Below, piece after piece: positions 53,813 through 61,788 of a stretch of 64,000 nucleotides of DNA. Each line of letters opens with the position of its first letter. Positions within the stretch are counted from its first letter, which is position 1. Position numbers and translations under genes: made by a program. The notes beneath the pieces were generated by a model. That model worked only from the letters and a program-made list of their open reading frames with translations. It did no database searches and was not told the origin of the DNA. Source of the stretch: an uncultured Lachnospiraceae bacterium (GTDB taxonomy: Bacteria; Bacillota; Clostridia; Lachnospirales; Lachnospiraceae); NCBI GenBank assembly GCA_930972465.1, contig CAKNHF010000003.1, positions 1-64,000 on the forward strand, read 5' to 3'.

Positions 53813-53872
53813 AATCCGCTGCAGAACAGACGATTTATTCCGGTCATCTGTTCTGCAGCGGATTTTTGTTTC
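53813..53872. terminator. Bidirectional terminator between the ECF gene and the HTH regulator
   Basis: An 18-bp perfect stem (53813-53830 with 53847-53864) is followed by TTTTGTTTCTT on the plus strand. Confidence 0.9.
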
Positions 53873-53874
53873 TT

Positions 53875-55311
53875 CTAAGAGAATTCTTCTATCAGCATCC
53901 GGAGTCTTTCCGGAGTCTCTTTTTCAGAATAAAACAGGCTGTCATCCATATTTTCAAAGAAATCCCTGAAAGTATTCAAAAGACTTGACTCTTCGATATC
54001 AAGATATACGATTGTACCGTCGGACAGACTGAACTGGATATAACCTGCGTTGGAATTCACATATACGCTGATCCCGCGGGTCACATTTCCAATATTCTCT
54101 CTCAGAAGTCGGAGACGGATTGTGTCCAGCGATTCGAGGAGTCTTGTTATTATAAATATGCGGTCGCTCATTTCCGGAGGAGAATAGATGTCATACGGGT
54201 ACTCTTCCATCCTGCCCGTTTCCAGGAAATGGCGGATGCCGTCTTCCGAGCAGATGAACACGGGATGGGTTGCGGCAAAACTGCGGTATCTTTCCGAAGC
54301 GTAATGGCAGAAGAGGTCGATGAATCTGTCCCGTTCCGGAATATGGTGCGACAGACAGCGCGTCACAAGCTCCCTGGTGAAAAAGGGCGTCAGGCACGGG
54401 ATCATCTGGAAAGAGTATTCCGGAGTTTTCAGCTCACTGCAGAGACTCTGGATATAATTGAGCTGTCCGAACACGTCGCCCATTCCTCTGAGCATAGGGG
54501 GGGCCTGTTCCAGATAAGCGGAATAGATCTCACTTAGAAAGTCCAGGATATCTTTCCGGCTGTATAAGATCCCGTTGGACATGTCCTCCGAGAATGTGAC
54601 CGCATATTGCGAAGTCAGCATCATATAAGGAAACAGGTGGAAAGAATCCAGACGGGATATGATATTGTCATAATAATAGTAAGGATGATACCGGCATCCG
54701 GCTGTGTACAGCGGAAGAATGCTTTTGAGACAGTGAAGATTGTAGTCACGCTTTGAATTCGGAATCTCCGGATTATTGTTAAAACACATAATATGCTCTA
54801 TTGTAAGTGCGTCTTTCTTCAGGATAATATGATTCAGCTGTTCAAAAAAGGATGTGAAATCCGGCTGAACGAGCATTCTGATATATCCGTTTTCCGTCTG
54901 GACCTCCAGGGCGGCAATGTTGAGAAGCACGCCGGAGATATGCGATTCTCCGCGCAGAGGAACGACAGATTCGGAAAAATCCATGGGAGAAGCTCCGGTC
55001 TGCCGGGGAATGAGCGGGTCAGGCTCACTGGTGAAGGTGCTGAGAAAGTGGAATACATCTTTCCGGCGGTAGTAATTTGAGCGGCCCGTTACAGTGATGC
55101 GGAAGGACTCAAGAAGACTGTTCTGCTCCAGTGGAGTCAGCTGCATAAAGCCGGCAATTTTTTTTACCATCTCTTCAGAGGAAGGGGTGCGTTTTCCGCG
55201 GAGTATCTTATACATAGTTGAGCGATCCATTCCGCAGTAGGCGGCCATGGAATAAATTTTAATATCTTTTGCATGTACATAATCCGAAAAAAGTTGTGAA
55301 AATTCACTCAT
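53875..55311 (-). CDS. HTH regulator with large unknown sensor domain, divergent from the zinc-ribbon operon
   Basis: 478 residues. Residues about 8-66 form an XRE/Cro-type helix-turn-helix (KIYSMAAYCGMDRSTMYKIL, RGKRTPSSEEMVKKIAGFMQ). The remaining 400 residues are a mixed alpha/beta domain that I do not recognise; it includes several aromatic-rich stretches (HPYYYYDNIISRLD) and a late beta segment (ISVYVNSNAGYIQFSLSDGT). It shares the 215-bp intergenic region with the 1471-residue protease/vWA gene and so probably regulates that operon. AAGGAGG lies 5 bp before the start. Confidence 0.75.
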   Translation of the reverse strand: MSEFSQLFSDYVHAKDIKIYSMAAYCGMDRSTMYKILRGKRTPSSEEMVKKIAGFMQLTPLEQNSLLESFRITVTGRSNYYRRKDVFHFLSTFTSEPDPLIPRQTGASPMDFSESVVPLRGESHISGVLLNIAALEVQTENGYIRMLVQPDFTSFFEQLNHIILKKDALTIEHIMCFNNNPEIPNSKRDYNLHCLKSILPLYTAGCRYHPYYYYDNIISRLDSFHLFPYMMLTSQYAVTFSEDMSNGILYSRKDILDFLSEIYSAYLEQAPPMLRGMGDVFGQLNYIQSLCSELKTPEYSFQMIPCLTPFFTRELVTRCLSHHIPERDRFIDLFCHYASERYRSFAATHPVFICSEDGIRHFLETGRMEEYPYDIYSPPEMSDRIFIITRLLESLDTIRLRLLRENIGNVTRGISVYVNSNAGYIQFSLSDGTIVYLDIEESSLLNTFRDFFENMDDSLFYSEKETPERLRMLIEEFS

Positions 55312-55413
55312 AGGAACCTCCTTGCTGACAGGTGTTTCTGTAGTATCCCCCCTGATGAGCCTGTACCGTCATTATAGAATAATATTCTGTCTTATGCCAT
55401 AAAAATTGTCCAC

Positions 55414-55458
55414 AAAATATGCCACATCTTGAGAAAATATGCAAAAAAATTATATAAT
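55414..55458 (+). promoter_or_regulatory. Promoter of the zinc-ribbon operon with AAAATATGC direct repeats
   Basis: TTGAGA (55429-55434), 18-bp spacer, TATAAT (55453-55458). AAAATATGC occurs at 55414-55422 and again at 55434-55442, 20 bp apart. One copy lies just upstream of and the other touches the -35 element, as expected for binding of a dimeric regulator. Confidence 0.6.
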
Positions 55459-55526
55459 AATCTATATTTGCATTTCTGTTCATCAGATGGGGGAATCCGG
55501 GAATGCACAGGACAGGAGGAATGTTT

Positions 55527-58500
55527 ATGCTAAAAAAAATCATGCTTCGGATCTTATCAGTGCTGACAGTCCTGAGTCTCGTTTTTATACCCGCAGCAGG
55601 CGCATGGAATCTGTGGGGGCTCATCATGGCTCTGGTGATTCTGATTCCGGCGGCCGTCCTTTTTATCTCCACCTTTATGAAGACAAGGGTGATATCAGGC
55701 GTGATCTCACTGCTGGGTATGGTGTTCATGACTGTTTATCTGACAGCGGCAGGCCTTATGGAGGGGCCGGGATATCTGTTTGATCCGACAGCCGGAAGTC
55801 CGGCGGCCGGGGTGTGGACAGCGCTGGCTTTATTTGCACTGGCATTTATAATCTGTATAGTGCGGAGAAAGAGAAAAAAGAAAAAAGCCGAGGGTGACCG
55901 TTACTGTCCGCAGTGCGGGGAGAAGCTGAGCGGCAGCGCAGCCTTCTGCAGGAGATGCGGATGCCGGCTGGACCCGCCGGGCGGGGAAAACGGAGGAAAA
56001 AAAGACGGGGGAGGACCGGGCTGGCCGCGGGGAGTGGCTGCCATCCTCTGCCTTATCGTCATCCTCACGGGAATGTTCGGGACAGCGGTTTCTTCAGGGC
56101 TCATAGACATACCTTTCCTTACAGAACTTGGTAAAGTCAGCGACGCTTCAAAATTCACGGCGCTGACCGGAAACTTTACAAATATTGCAGTTACAGACGG
56201 AGAATTGGCAATTGCGGCGGCTCAGGACGCATCGGCAATGCTGGGATTCGAGAATGCCGCGGATGAACTGACATCCAAAAATACGACTGTATCCGGAGAA
56301 TATACATACTATCGTCTCCAGCAGAATTATCAGGGGATACCGGTCTATGGACGCACATTTGTTGTTGCAGCGGATGCGCAGGGAAACGCCCGGGGGATTA
56401 CGGCCAATGCCTCTGACACGGATACGTCTGTTTCGCTGGAAGCTTCCCTCACCCAGGAGCAGGCGGAGGCATCTGTTGCGCAGTACATTGAAGATAATTT
56501 CGCAGATGTGGACACGGCTTCTTTGTCAGTTGACGAATTATCAGAAGATAAGCTTGCAATATACGATCTCGACAATGAGGAACCGGTTCTGGTGTATGTT
56601 CTCGGCGTATATGCCCAGGACTGCAGTGCAGAAGTTCTGATCAGTGCGTCCGACGGACATATCGTACTCTTTAACGATCTTGCGGACTATGCCCAGAGTG
56701 AATTTACATGTCAGGGTCAGGAGAAGGAACAGGAATTTATCGCAGAACAGGGAGAGTCGGAAAACTCGATGGTCTATGAGAGCCCCAGCGGGACGCAGAT
56801 CACGGTCTCCGTTCCCGGGGACGGGCATAAATATGACTGGTACTATGATGAGAACCATGATGTCGTGACATGGAAAGGAGAGGAAGCTCCGGATAAATCC
56901 GCTGTGGATGCCATGGCAAATATAACAGGGATTTACGGCTATTTTTATGAAACGTTCGAAAGAGATTCCTTTTCGGGAGAAGGAGAAGATATCAGTGTAT
57001 TTGTACATGTAGACGGATACCGCAGCTGGAGCAATGAGCGGAAAGACATGACAAATAATGCATTTTACTGGCCTTCTCCCAACGGTTCGGTTATCGCGTT
57101 CTGCAGGAACTACGATGACAGCGGCGCTTCTGTGACAGAATATTCTGCAATGGCGGATGTGAGCGGGCATGAATATATGCATGGCATTGTGAGGTATACT
57201 TCGGGGCTGAGCAATACATCGGACAATGAAATGCCGGATGCCGTCAACGAGGCTCTGGGCGACATAATGGGGTACTGTGCCGAGGCGTATATAAACGGAG
57301 GGGAAATAGACTGGACCAGCTCCGTGCGGACTTCCTATGAAGGACGGGCCGAAAGCAGCGGCTATATCTATCATATGGATGATTACAATGATTCCACCAG
57401 CGAATGCCACACGGCCAGCACCATCATATCCCATGCCGCATGTCTGATGTATACCGGCCTGGACGGCAAAGAGGAGAGCCTGAGCAGGGAAGACATTGAA
57501 AAGCTCTGGTATAATGCAAATCTGATCTTCCCCTCAGACTGCACTTTCTCGACGGTGAGGGAATGCGTGGAGATGACGGCAGATATGCTGGGATTTTCAG
57601 AGGAAAAGAAGGACTGCATAGAAGCGGCCTTTGATGAAGTGGGAATAGATGGCAGGCAGGAAGACAGTGAAGAATATTCTCCGGACATGGAACTTACGGT
57701 TCTTGACAGAGAGGGAGCCCAGTACGATGATTACACCGTGAATGTGGAAGGAGAAAGAAAAACCGGGCTTTTCGGTCTGTTCCATGAAGATTACAGCGAT
57801 GAGATCAAGGTGAGCGACTCCGGACCGGTGGATCTGGGACTGCCTGAAGGTACATACATCATAAAAGTTTCGGACAATGTGGACAGCACAAGGGTATTTT
57901 CACGGACAGTCGAGATAAAGGACGGCAGCGACAGAACGGATCTCAGCATTTCTACAAACTTTGGCATGGATTATACCGTGTCATCTCCTGTGCAGTTTTC
58001 GGTATATGACATCAACAATGTGCGTTACGGGGAGTACACGCTCAATATTTACGGCACGGTTGACCGGGAAGAAGGAGTCAGTGAGGATTATGAGTATTCC
58101 ATGGATTATGGCTCAGAAGAGCCGGTAAGGCTGGATCTGGAGGCAGGGAAGTATACGTTTACCCTCCGGGATCTGCAGGATTCTTCGAAGACGAAGGAAT
58201 TCACGGTCCGGGTGAAGGCGGAAGCGCTCGTGTCTGACCTGAAGGTCAGCACGGATTTCGGACATAAGGCCGGGGAGTTCAGTGAAGCGGCTGTCCCGCC
58301 GGGGGCGCAGGAGTTTGACGGACATTACTATTATATTTACCGGTTTGAGGGAGATGTGGATTCCTGGGAGGAAGCGAAAGCCTTCTGCGAAGAACGAGGG
58401 GGCTATCTGGCGACTGCCACATCGGACAAAGAAAATGAGTTTATCTGGACTCTGCTCGATCATTTCGGATATTCCCGTGCGTTTTTCGGTATGTATGACG

Positions 58501-59942
58501 CCGGCTATGATGAATGGAAGTGGGCTAACGGAGAAACATTCGGATATTCCGGATGGGCTGACGGTGAACCGGGATTCTCGGGAGGCCGGTACGGCGTATA
58601 TTATCAGGGCGGAAGTGAGGAATGGCATTCGGGAGACGTCGGCTATGGAACTGAGCTGGACGGAACAGGCTTTATCTGTGAGTGGGGAGAATACGAGATG
58701 GCTGACGCAGAAGTCGTCGGAACCTCGGCAAAGAGAACGACTTCGGATGAGAGGGATATTGTGCTTGTTCTGGATGTATCCGGCAGTATGGACGGAGAGC
58801 CTATTGAAGAGACGATAGATGCATCGGTGAAGTTTGTAGACTCTGTCCTGGAAGAAGACGCCAGCATCGGAGTCGTGACGTATTCCAGCCAGGCCGGAGT
58901 CATCAGTGATTTTTCCATGGACAGGGATATCCTTGAGACTTCGATCACGCAGATCGGCTCCGGAGGCGGGACGAATATGGAAGACGGCCTCAGCACTGCG
59001 TATGAGATGCTCAGTTACAGCAATGCCAGAAAGCGCATTATCGTCCTTATGAGTGACGGAATGCCGAATCAGGGAAAAGAAGGTGAAGAGCTGACGGCGT
59101 ATGCAGACGGCATCAAGGAAGACGACGTATATATCTATACTCTCGGGTTCTTCAGCTCACTGAGTGAAAGTGAGAAAGCGTCTGCCCAGTCGCTTCTGGA
59201 AGATATCGCGAGCGAAGGATGCCACTATGAAGTGGATTCGGCGGAAAATCTGCGGTTCTTCTTCAATGATATTGCAGACCAGATCAGCGGACAGCAGTAT
59301 ATTTATATCCGGATCGCGTGTCCCGTGGATGTAAAAGTAACCTGTAACGGCGAGACCCTCGATTCAAGTGAGGAGAGTCTGAATACAAGAACGGATTTCG
59401 GAACGCTTACGTTTGAAGAAAGCGGAGAAGATCAGTCCGAAGAGACGGATACCGGACAGGACGCCTATGAGGATACCGGACAGAGCGGATCGCTTTTCGG
59501 AATTCTGAATCAGACCCAGAACGGGGATGACCGGGAGGAAGAAACAGATGACCGCATAAAAGTGCTCCGTCTGAAAGACAACACAGAATATGACATTGAG
59601 ATAGAAGGCACCGGCGAGGGTACGATGGACTACACGATCGGTTTCATGGATGACACCGGAGAGTACTCTGATTTCAGAAGATTTGAAGATATCAATATTA
59701 CGAGAACGACTGAGATTGATACGGTTGCGAAATCGTCGGGGGATACCTTCTTAAATGTTGACGAGGACGGAGATGGGAGATATGATTTAAGATACAGGGC
59801 CGGAGCCAATGGAGTAGGGGAGATCGTGGATTATACCTATCTCATTTTCATAGCGGCGGGAGCTGCCGCCGTGCTCGTGATCCTGATCACCATACTGGTC
59901 ATAAGACGGAAGATAAAAAAGCGCCGGATGGCCGGTAAGTGA
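55527..59942 (+). CDS. Giant membrane protein: zinc ribbon, M4 metalloprotease, C-type lectin fold, vWA domain
   Basis: 1471 residues. In order: about four membrane helices (1-110); a cytosolic zinc ribbon (CPQCG from residue 127, then CRRCG); a fifth helix (VAAILCLIVILTGMFGTAV, about 172-190); an FTP-like propeptide region (about 205-400, LQQNYQGIPVYGRTFVVAAD); an M4 thermolysin-type domain with HEYMH (548-552) and the second zinc ligand Glu in AVNEALGDIMGY, plus ISHAACLMYTG; two related beta repeats (about 715-905); a C-type lectin fold (about 932-1055, WEEAKAFCEERGGYLATA to FICEWG); a vWA domain with full MIDAS (LDVSGSMDG about 1082, GGGTNM, MSDGMPNQG); and a C-terminal helix. Both ends are membrane-anchored, with the protease and adhesion domains outside. 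AGGAGG sets ATG 55527, 7 bp away. I know of no described protein with this order. Confidence 0.88.
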   Translation: MLKKIMLRILSVLTVLSLVFIPAAGAWNLWGLIMALVILIPAAVLFISTFMKTRVISGVISLLGMVFMTVYLTAAGLMEGPGYLFDPTAGSPAAGVWTALALFALAFIICIVRRKRKKKKAEGDRYCPQCGEKLSGSAAFCRRCGCRLDPPGGENGGKKDGGGPGWPRGVAAILCLIVILTGMFGTAVSSGLIDIPFLTELGKVSDASKFTALTGNFTNIAVTDGELAIAAAQDASAMLGFENAADELTSKNTTVSGEYTYYRLQQNYQGIPVYGRTFVVAADAQGNARGITANASDTDTSVSLEASLTQEQAEASVAQYIEDNFADVDTASLSVDELSEDKLAIYDLDNEEPVLVYVLGVYAQDCSAEVLISASDGHIVLFNDLADYAQSEFTCQGQEKEQEFIAEQGESENSMVYESPSGTQITVSVPGDGHKYDWYYDENHDVVTWKGEEAPDKSAVDAMANITGIYGYFYETFERDSFSGEGEDISVFVHVDGYRSWSNERKDMTNNAFYWPSPNGSVIAFCRNYDDSGASVTEYSAMADVSGHEYMHGIVRYTSGLSNTSDNEMPDAVNEALGDIMGYCAEAYINGGEIDWTSSVRTSYEGRAESSGYIYHMDDYNDSTSECHTASTIISHAACLMYTGLDGKEESLSREDIEKLWYNANLIFPSDCTFSTVRECVEMTADMLGFSEEKKDCIEAAFDEVGIDGRQEDSEEYSPDMELTVLDREGAQYDDYTVNVEGERKTGLFGLFHEDYSDEIKVSDSGPVDLGLPEGTYIIKVSDNVDSTRVFSRTVEIKDGSDRTDLSISTNFGMDYTVSSPVQFSVYDINNVRYGEYTLNIYGTVDREEGVSEDYEYSMDYGSEEPVRLDLEAGKYTFTLRDLQDSSKTKEFTVRVKAEALVSDLKVSTDFGHKAGEFSEAAVPPGAQEFDGHYYYIYRFEGDVDSWEEAKAFCEERGGYLATATSDKENEFIWTLLDHFGYSRAFFGMYDAGYDEWKWANGETFGYSGWADGEPGFSGGRYGVYYQGGSEEWHSGDVGYGTELDGTGFICEWGEYEMADAEVVGTSAKRTTSDERDIVLVLDVSGSMDGEPIEETIDASVKFVDSVLEEDASIGVVTYSSQAGVISDFSMDRDILETSITQIGSGGGTNMEDGLSTAYEMLSYSNARKRIIVLMSDGMPNQGKEGEELTAYADGIKEDDVYIYTLGFFSSLSESEKASAQSLLEDIASEGCHYEVDSAENLRFFFNDIADQISGQQYIYIRIACPVDVKVTCNGETLDSSEESLNTRTDFGTLTFEESGEDQSEETDTGQDAYEDTGQSGSLFGILNQTQNGDDREEETDDRIKVLRLKDNTEYDIEIEGTGEGTMDYTIGFMDDTGEYSDFRRFEDINITRTTEIDTVAKSSGDTFLNVDEDGDGRYDLRYRAGANGVGEIVDYTYLIFIAAGAAAVLVILITILVIRRKIKKRRMAGK

Positions 59943-59970
59943 AAATAAATGATTCTGGAGGAAAAGAGAC

Positions 59971-61038
59971 ATGAAAGAAAAACTGAAATATCTGACAGCC
60001 GTTCTTCTGGCGGGATCGATTGCGGTATGGTTTCTGCCGCTGATCAGCATAAGCGTCGTGGATCTGTCCGTGATGGACATCATGAAGACCGGGCTGGGGT
60101 TCTACGGAGGATCTGCCGAGGCGGAGATGATCTACGGAAGCATAAGAACCTATCTGGAACCCTACGCATGGTGCATTGTGGGGGCGCTGGCCGTTATTCT
60201 CATCGAGGCGTTTCTGACAGCGATCCTGAGCGGAAAGAAAGCATATGTGGTATCGCTGGTAAGCTGCATAATCAACTGCGCGGCTATGACAGTTGTTTTT
60301 GTGCTTATCCGCATTCAGCTTGACGAGGTACAGTCGGCTCTGATTCTTCTGGAGGCTGCGGATCTTATCCTGCTCCATACGCTTCCGCTGATCCTGTGGG
60401 GTGTGATTTATCTGATCATTCTCGTACTTTCGATCGTGGGAATCTGTCTGTGGGCATCCGCGTCCAGAAAGGAAACGAAGTCGGAAGATATTTATATCGA
60501 TCAGATACGTATGCTGGAAGAGGAAAATGCGGCTTCACAGCATACGGACAAACTGAACGCGGCGCCTTACAGACCGTCACAGCAGCCGGCAGAGGAGACG
60601 GTACCTCCTGTATCCCCGATACAGCCGGCCGGAAATACAGAGCAGCAGTATCGTCCGGTACAGCAGATTGAGAGAACGGGGCGGCAGGAAATGCCGGAGA
60701 CGCCCGCATACGGGAAAGAGACCGCAGAACACTTTGAAGGCGCGATCGTCGGAGAGGCAGGAATGTATGCCGGCAAGGTGTATTCGCTTACTGAGATGAA
60801 AGAAGTATTTTTCCGCGAGGAAGAGGATCAGATCGTGTTAAGCCCATATGAGGAAGAAGGCAATATGGCGGGTGTTTATTTTATCGGCGACTACAATGAA
60901 TACTGTGTTGAACCGTATGAGAAGAGCGCAGTTTTCCTTGAGAGCGGACAGCCTCTTGGAAAAGGCAGGAAGTATTATCTGCCGAGAGGAACAAGAGTTT
61001 ATCTGAAGGATAAAAACAATCAATTTACTTTAGCGTAG
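59971..61038 (+). CDS. Four-helix membrane protein with FHA-like C-terminal domain
   Basis: 355 residues. Four predicted helices lie in the first 165 residues (LKYLTAVLLAGSIAVWFLPL, WCIVGALAVILIEAFLTAIL, and two further). A Gln/Pro/Glu-rich cytosolic linker (about 170-250) leads to a compact beta domain (about 262-355). Its pattern YCVEPYEKSAVFLESGQPLG, then YYLPRGTRVYLKD, resembles the second half of an FHA fold. The phosphothreonine-binding Arg, Ser and Asn-His of true FHA domains are not obvious, so binding may be altered or lost. It starts 28 bp after the giant protein gene. Probably part of the same membrane complex. Confidence 0.65.
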   Translation: MKEKLKYLTAVLLAGSIAVWFLPLISISVVDLSVMDIMKTGLGFYGGSAEAEMIYGSIRTYLEPYAWCIVGALAVILIEAFLTAILSGKKAYVVSLVSCIINCAAMTVVFVLIRIQLDEVQSALILLEAADLILLHTLPLILWGVIYLIILVLSIVGICLWASASRKETKSEDIYIDQIRMLEEENAASQHTDKLNAAPYRPSQQPAEETVPPVSPIQPAGNTEQQYRPVQQIERTGRQEMPETPAYGKETAEHFEGAIVGEAGMYAGKVYSLTEMKEVFFREEEDQIVLSPYEEEGNMAGVYFIGDYNEYCVEPYEKSAVFLESGQPLGKGRKYYLPRGTRVYLKDKNNQFTLA

Positions 61039-61051
61039 GGAGGAAAAGATT

Positions 61052-61747
61052 ATGTTTTGTAAAAATTGTGGAACACAGCTGAAAGAAGGGGCGAAATTCT
61101 GTCCGAAATGCGGAACACCTGTGACTCCGATGCCCGGAGCCGGACAGGCGGGGCCGGGCGCAGGCCCGCAGCCTCCGTATCAGCAGCCGGGAGGAGGTCA
61201 GCCCCCGCATCAGGGTCCGGCGGCCGGAAAAGCGTCAAAAATTCCGATCTTTGCGATCGGAGCGATTGTAATTCTCGTGGTAGCCGTAATTCTGATATTC
61301 CGTGCGTGCGCAGGCGGAGGTTATGAGAAGCCGATTAAAAATTTTATGCAGGGAATGGAAGATCTCGATGCGGATAAGATGCTTTCCGCGTTCCCGCCGG
61401 AGGCTCTGGAGGCTCTGGAAGATGAGGGCTATGACGAAGATGAGATTTCCGAGCAGTTCGAACAGATGGTGACGGCCGGTATGGACAGCCTCGGATTTGA
61501 CATTGATTATGCGATTGATTATGAGATCGAGGATGCGACGGAACTTTCAAAGCGTGAGATCAGTGATATCGAAGAAGCGTTTGAGGATGAGGATATTGAT
61601 CTGTCGATTAAGGAAGGCCGTTCGGTTGACCTGACATTAACGATTTCACTGGACAGTCTGGGAATAAGCCAGGACGAGGAGATAACGCTTGAGGTTATAA
61701 AGGTCGGCGGAGGCTGGTATCTGAATCCGCTTTCAATGGACTTTTAA
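61052..61747 (+). CDS. Zinc-ribbon, single-pass membrane protein with acidic outer domain
   Basis: 231 residues. An N-terminal zinc ribbon (MFCKNCGTQLKEGAKFCPKC) is followed by a Pro/Gly/Gln-rich linker, one helix (IPIFAIGAIVILVVAVILIF, about 64-83) and an acidic outer domain (about 90-231; runs of Glu/Asp, ending GGGWYLNPLSMDF). The outer domain resembles the small DUF4878/lumazine-like folds of lipoproteins, but the match is weak. The start is 13 bp after the preceding stop, with AGGGAGG upstream. It shares the MFC-x-NCG ribbon with the next protein. Confidence 0.75.
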   Translation: MFCKNCGTQLKEGAKFCPKCGTPVTPMPGAGQAGPGAGPQPPYQQPGGGQPPHQGPAAGKASKIPIFAIGAIVILVVAVILIFRACAGGGYEKPIKNFMQGMEDLDADKMLSAFPPEALEALEDEGYDEDEISEQFEQMVTAGMDSLGFDIDYAIDYEIEDATELSKREISDIEEAFEDEDIDLSIKEGRSVDLTLTISLDSLGISQDEEITLEVIKVGGGWYLNPLSMDF

Positions 61748-61788
61748 TCAAACGACGCAGGAATTAAGGACAACAGGGGAACTGGAGA

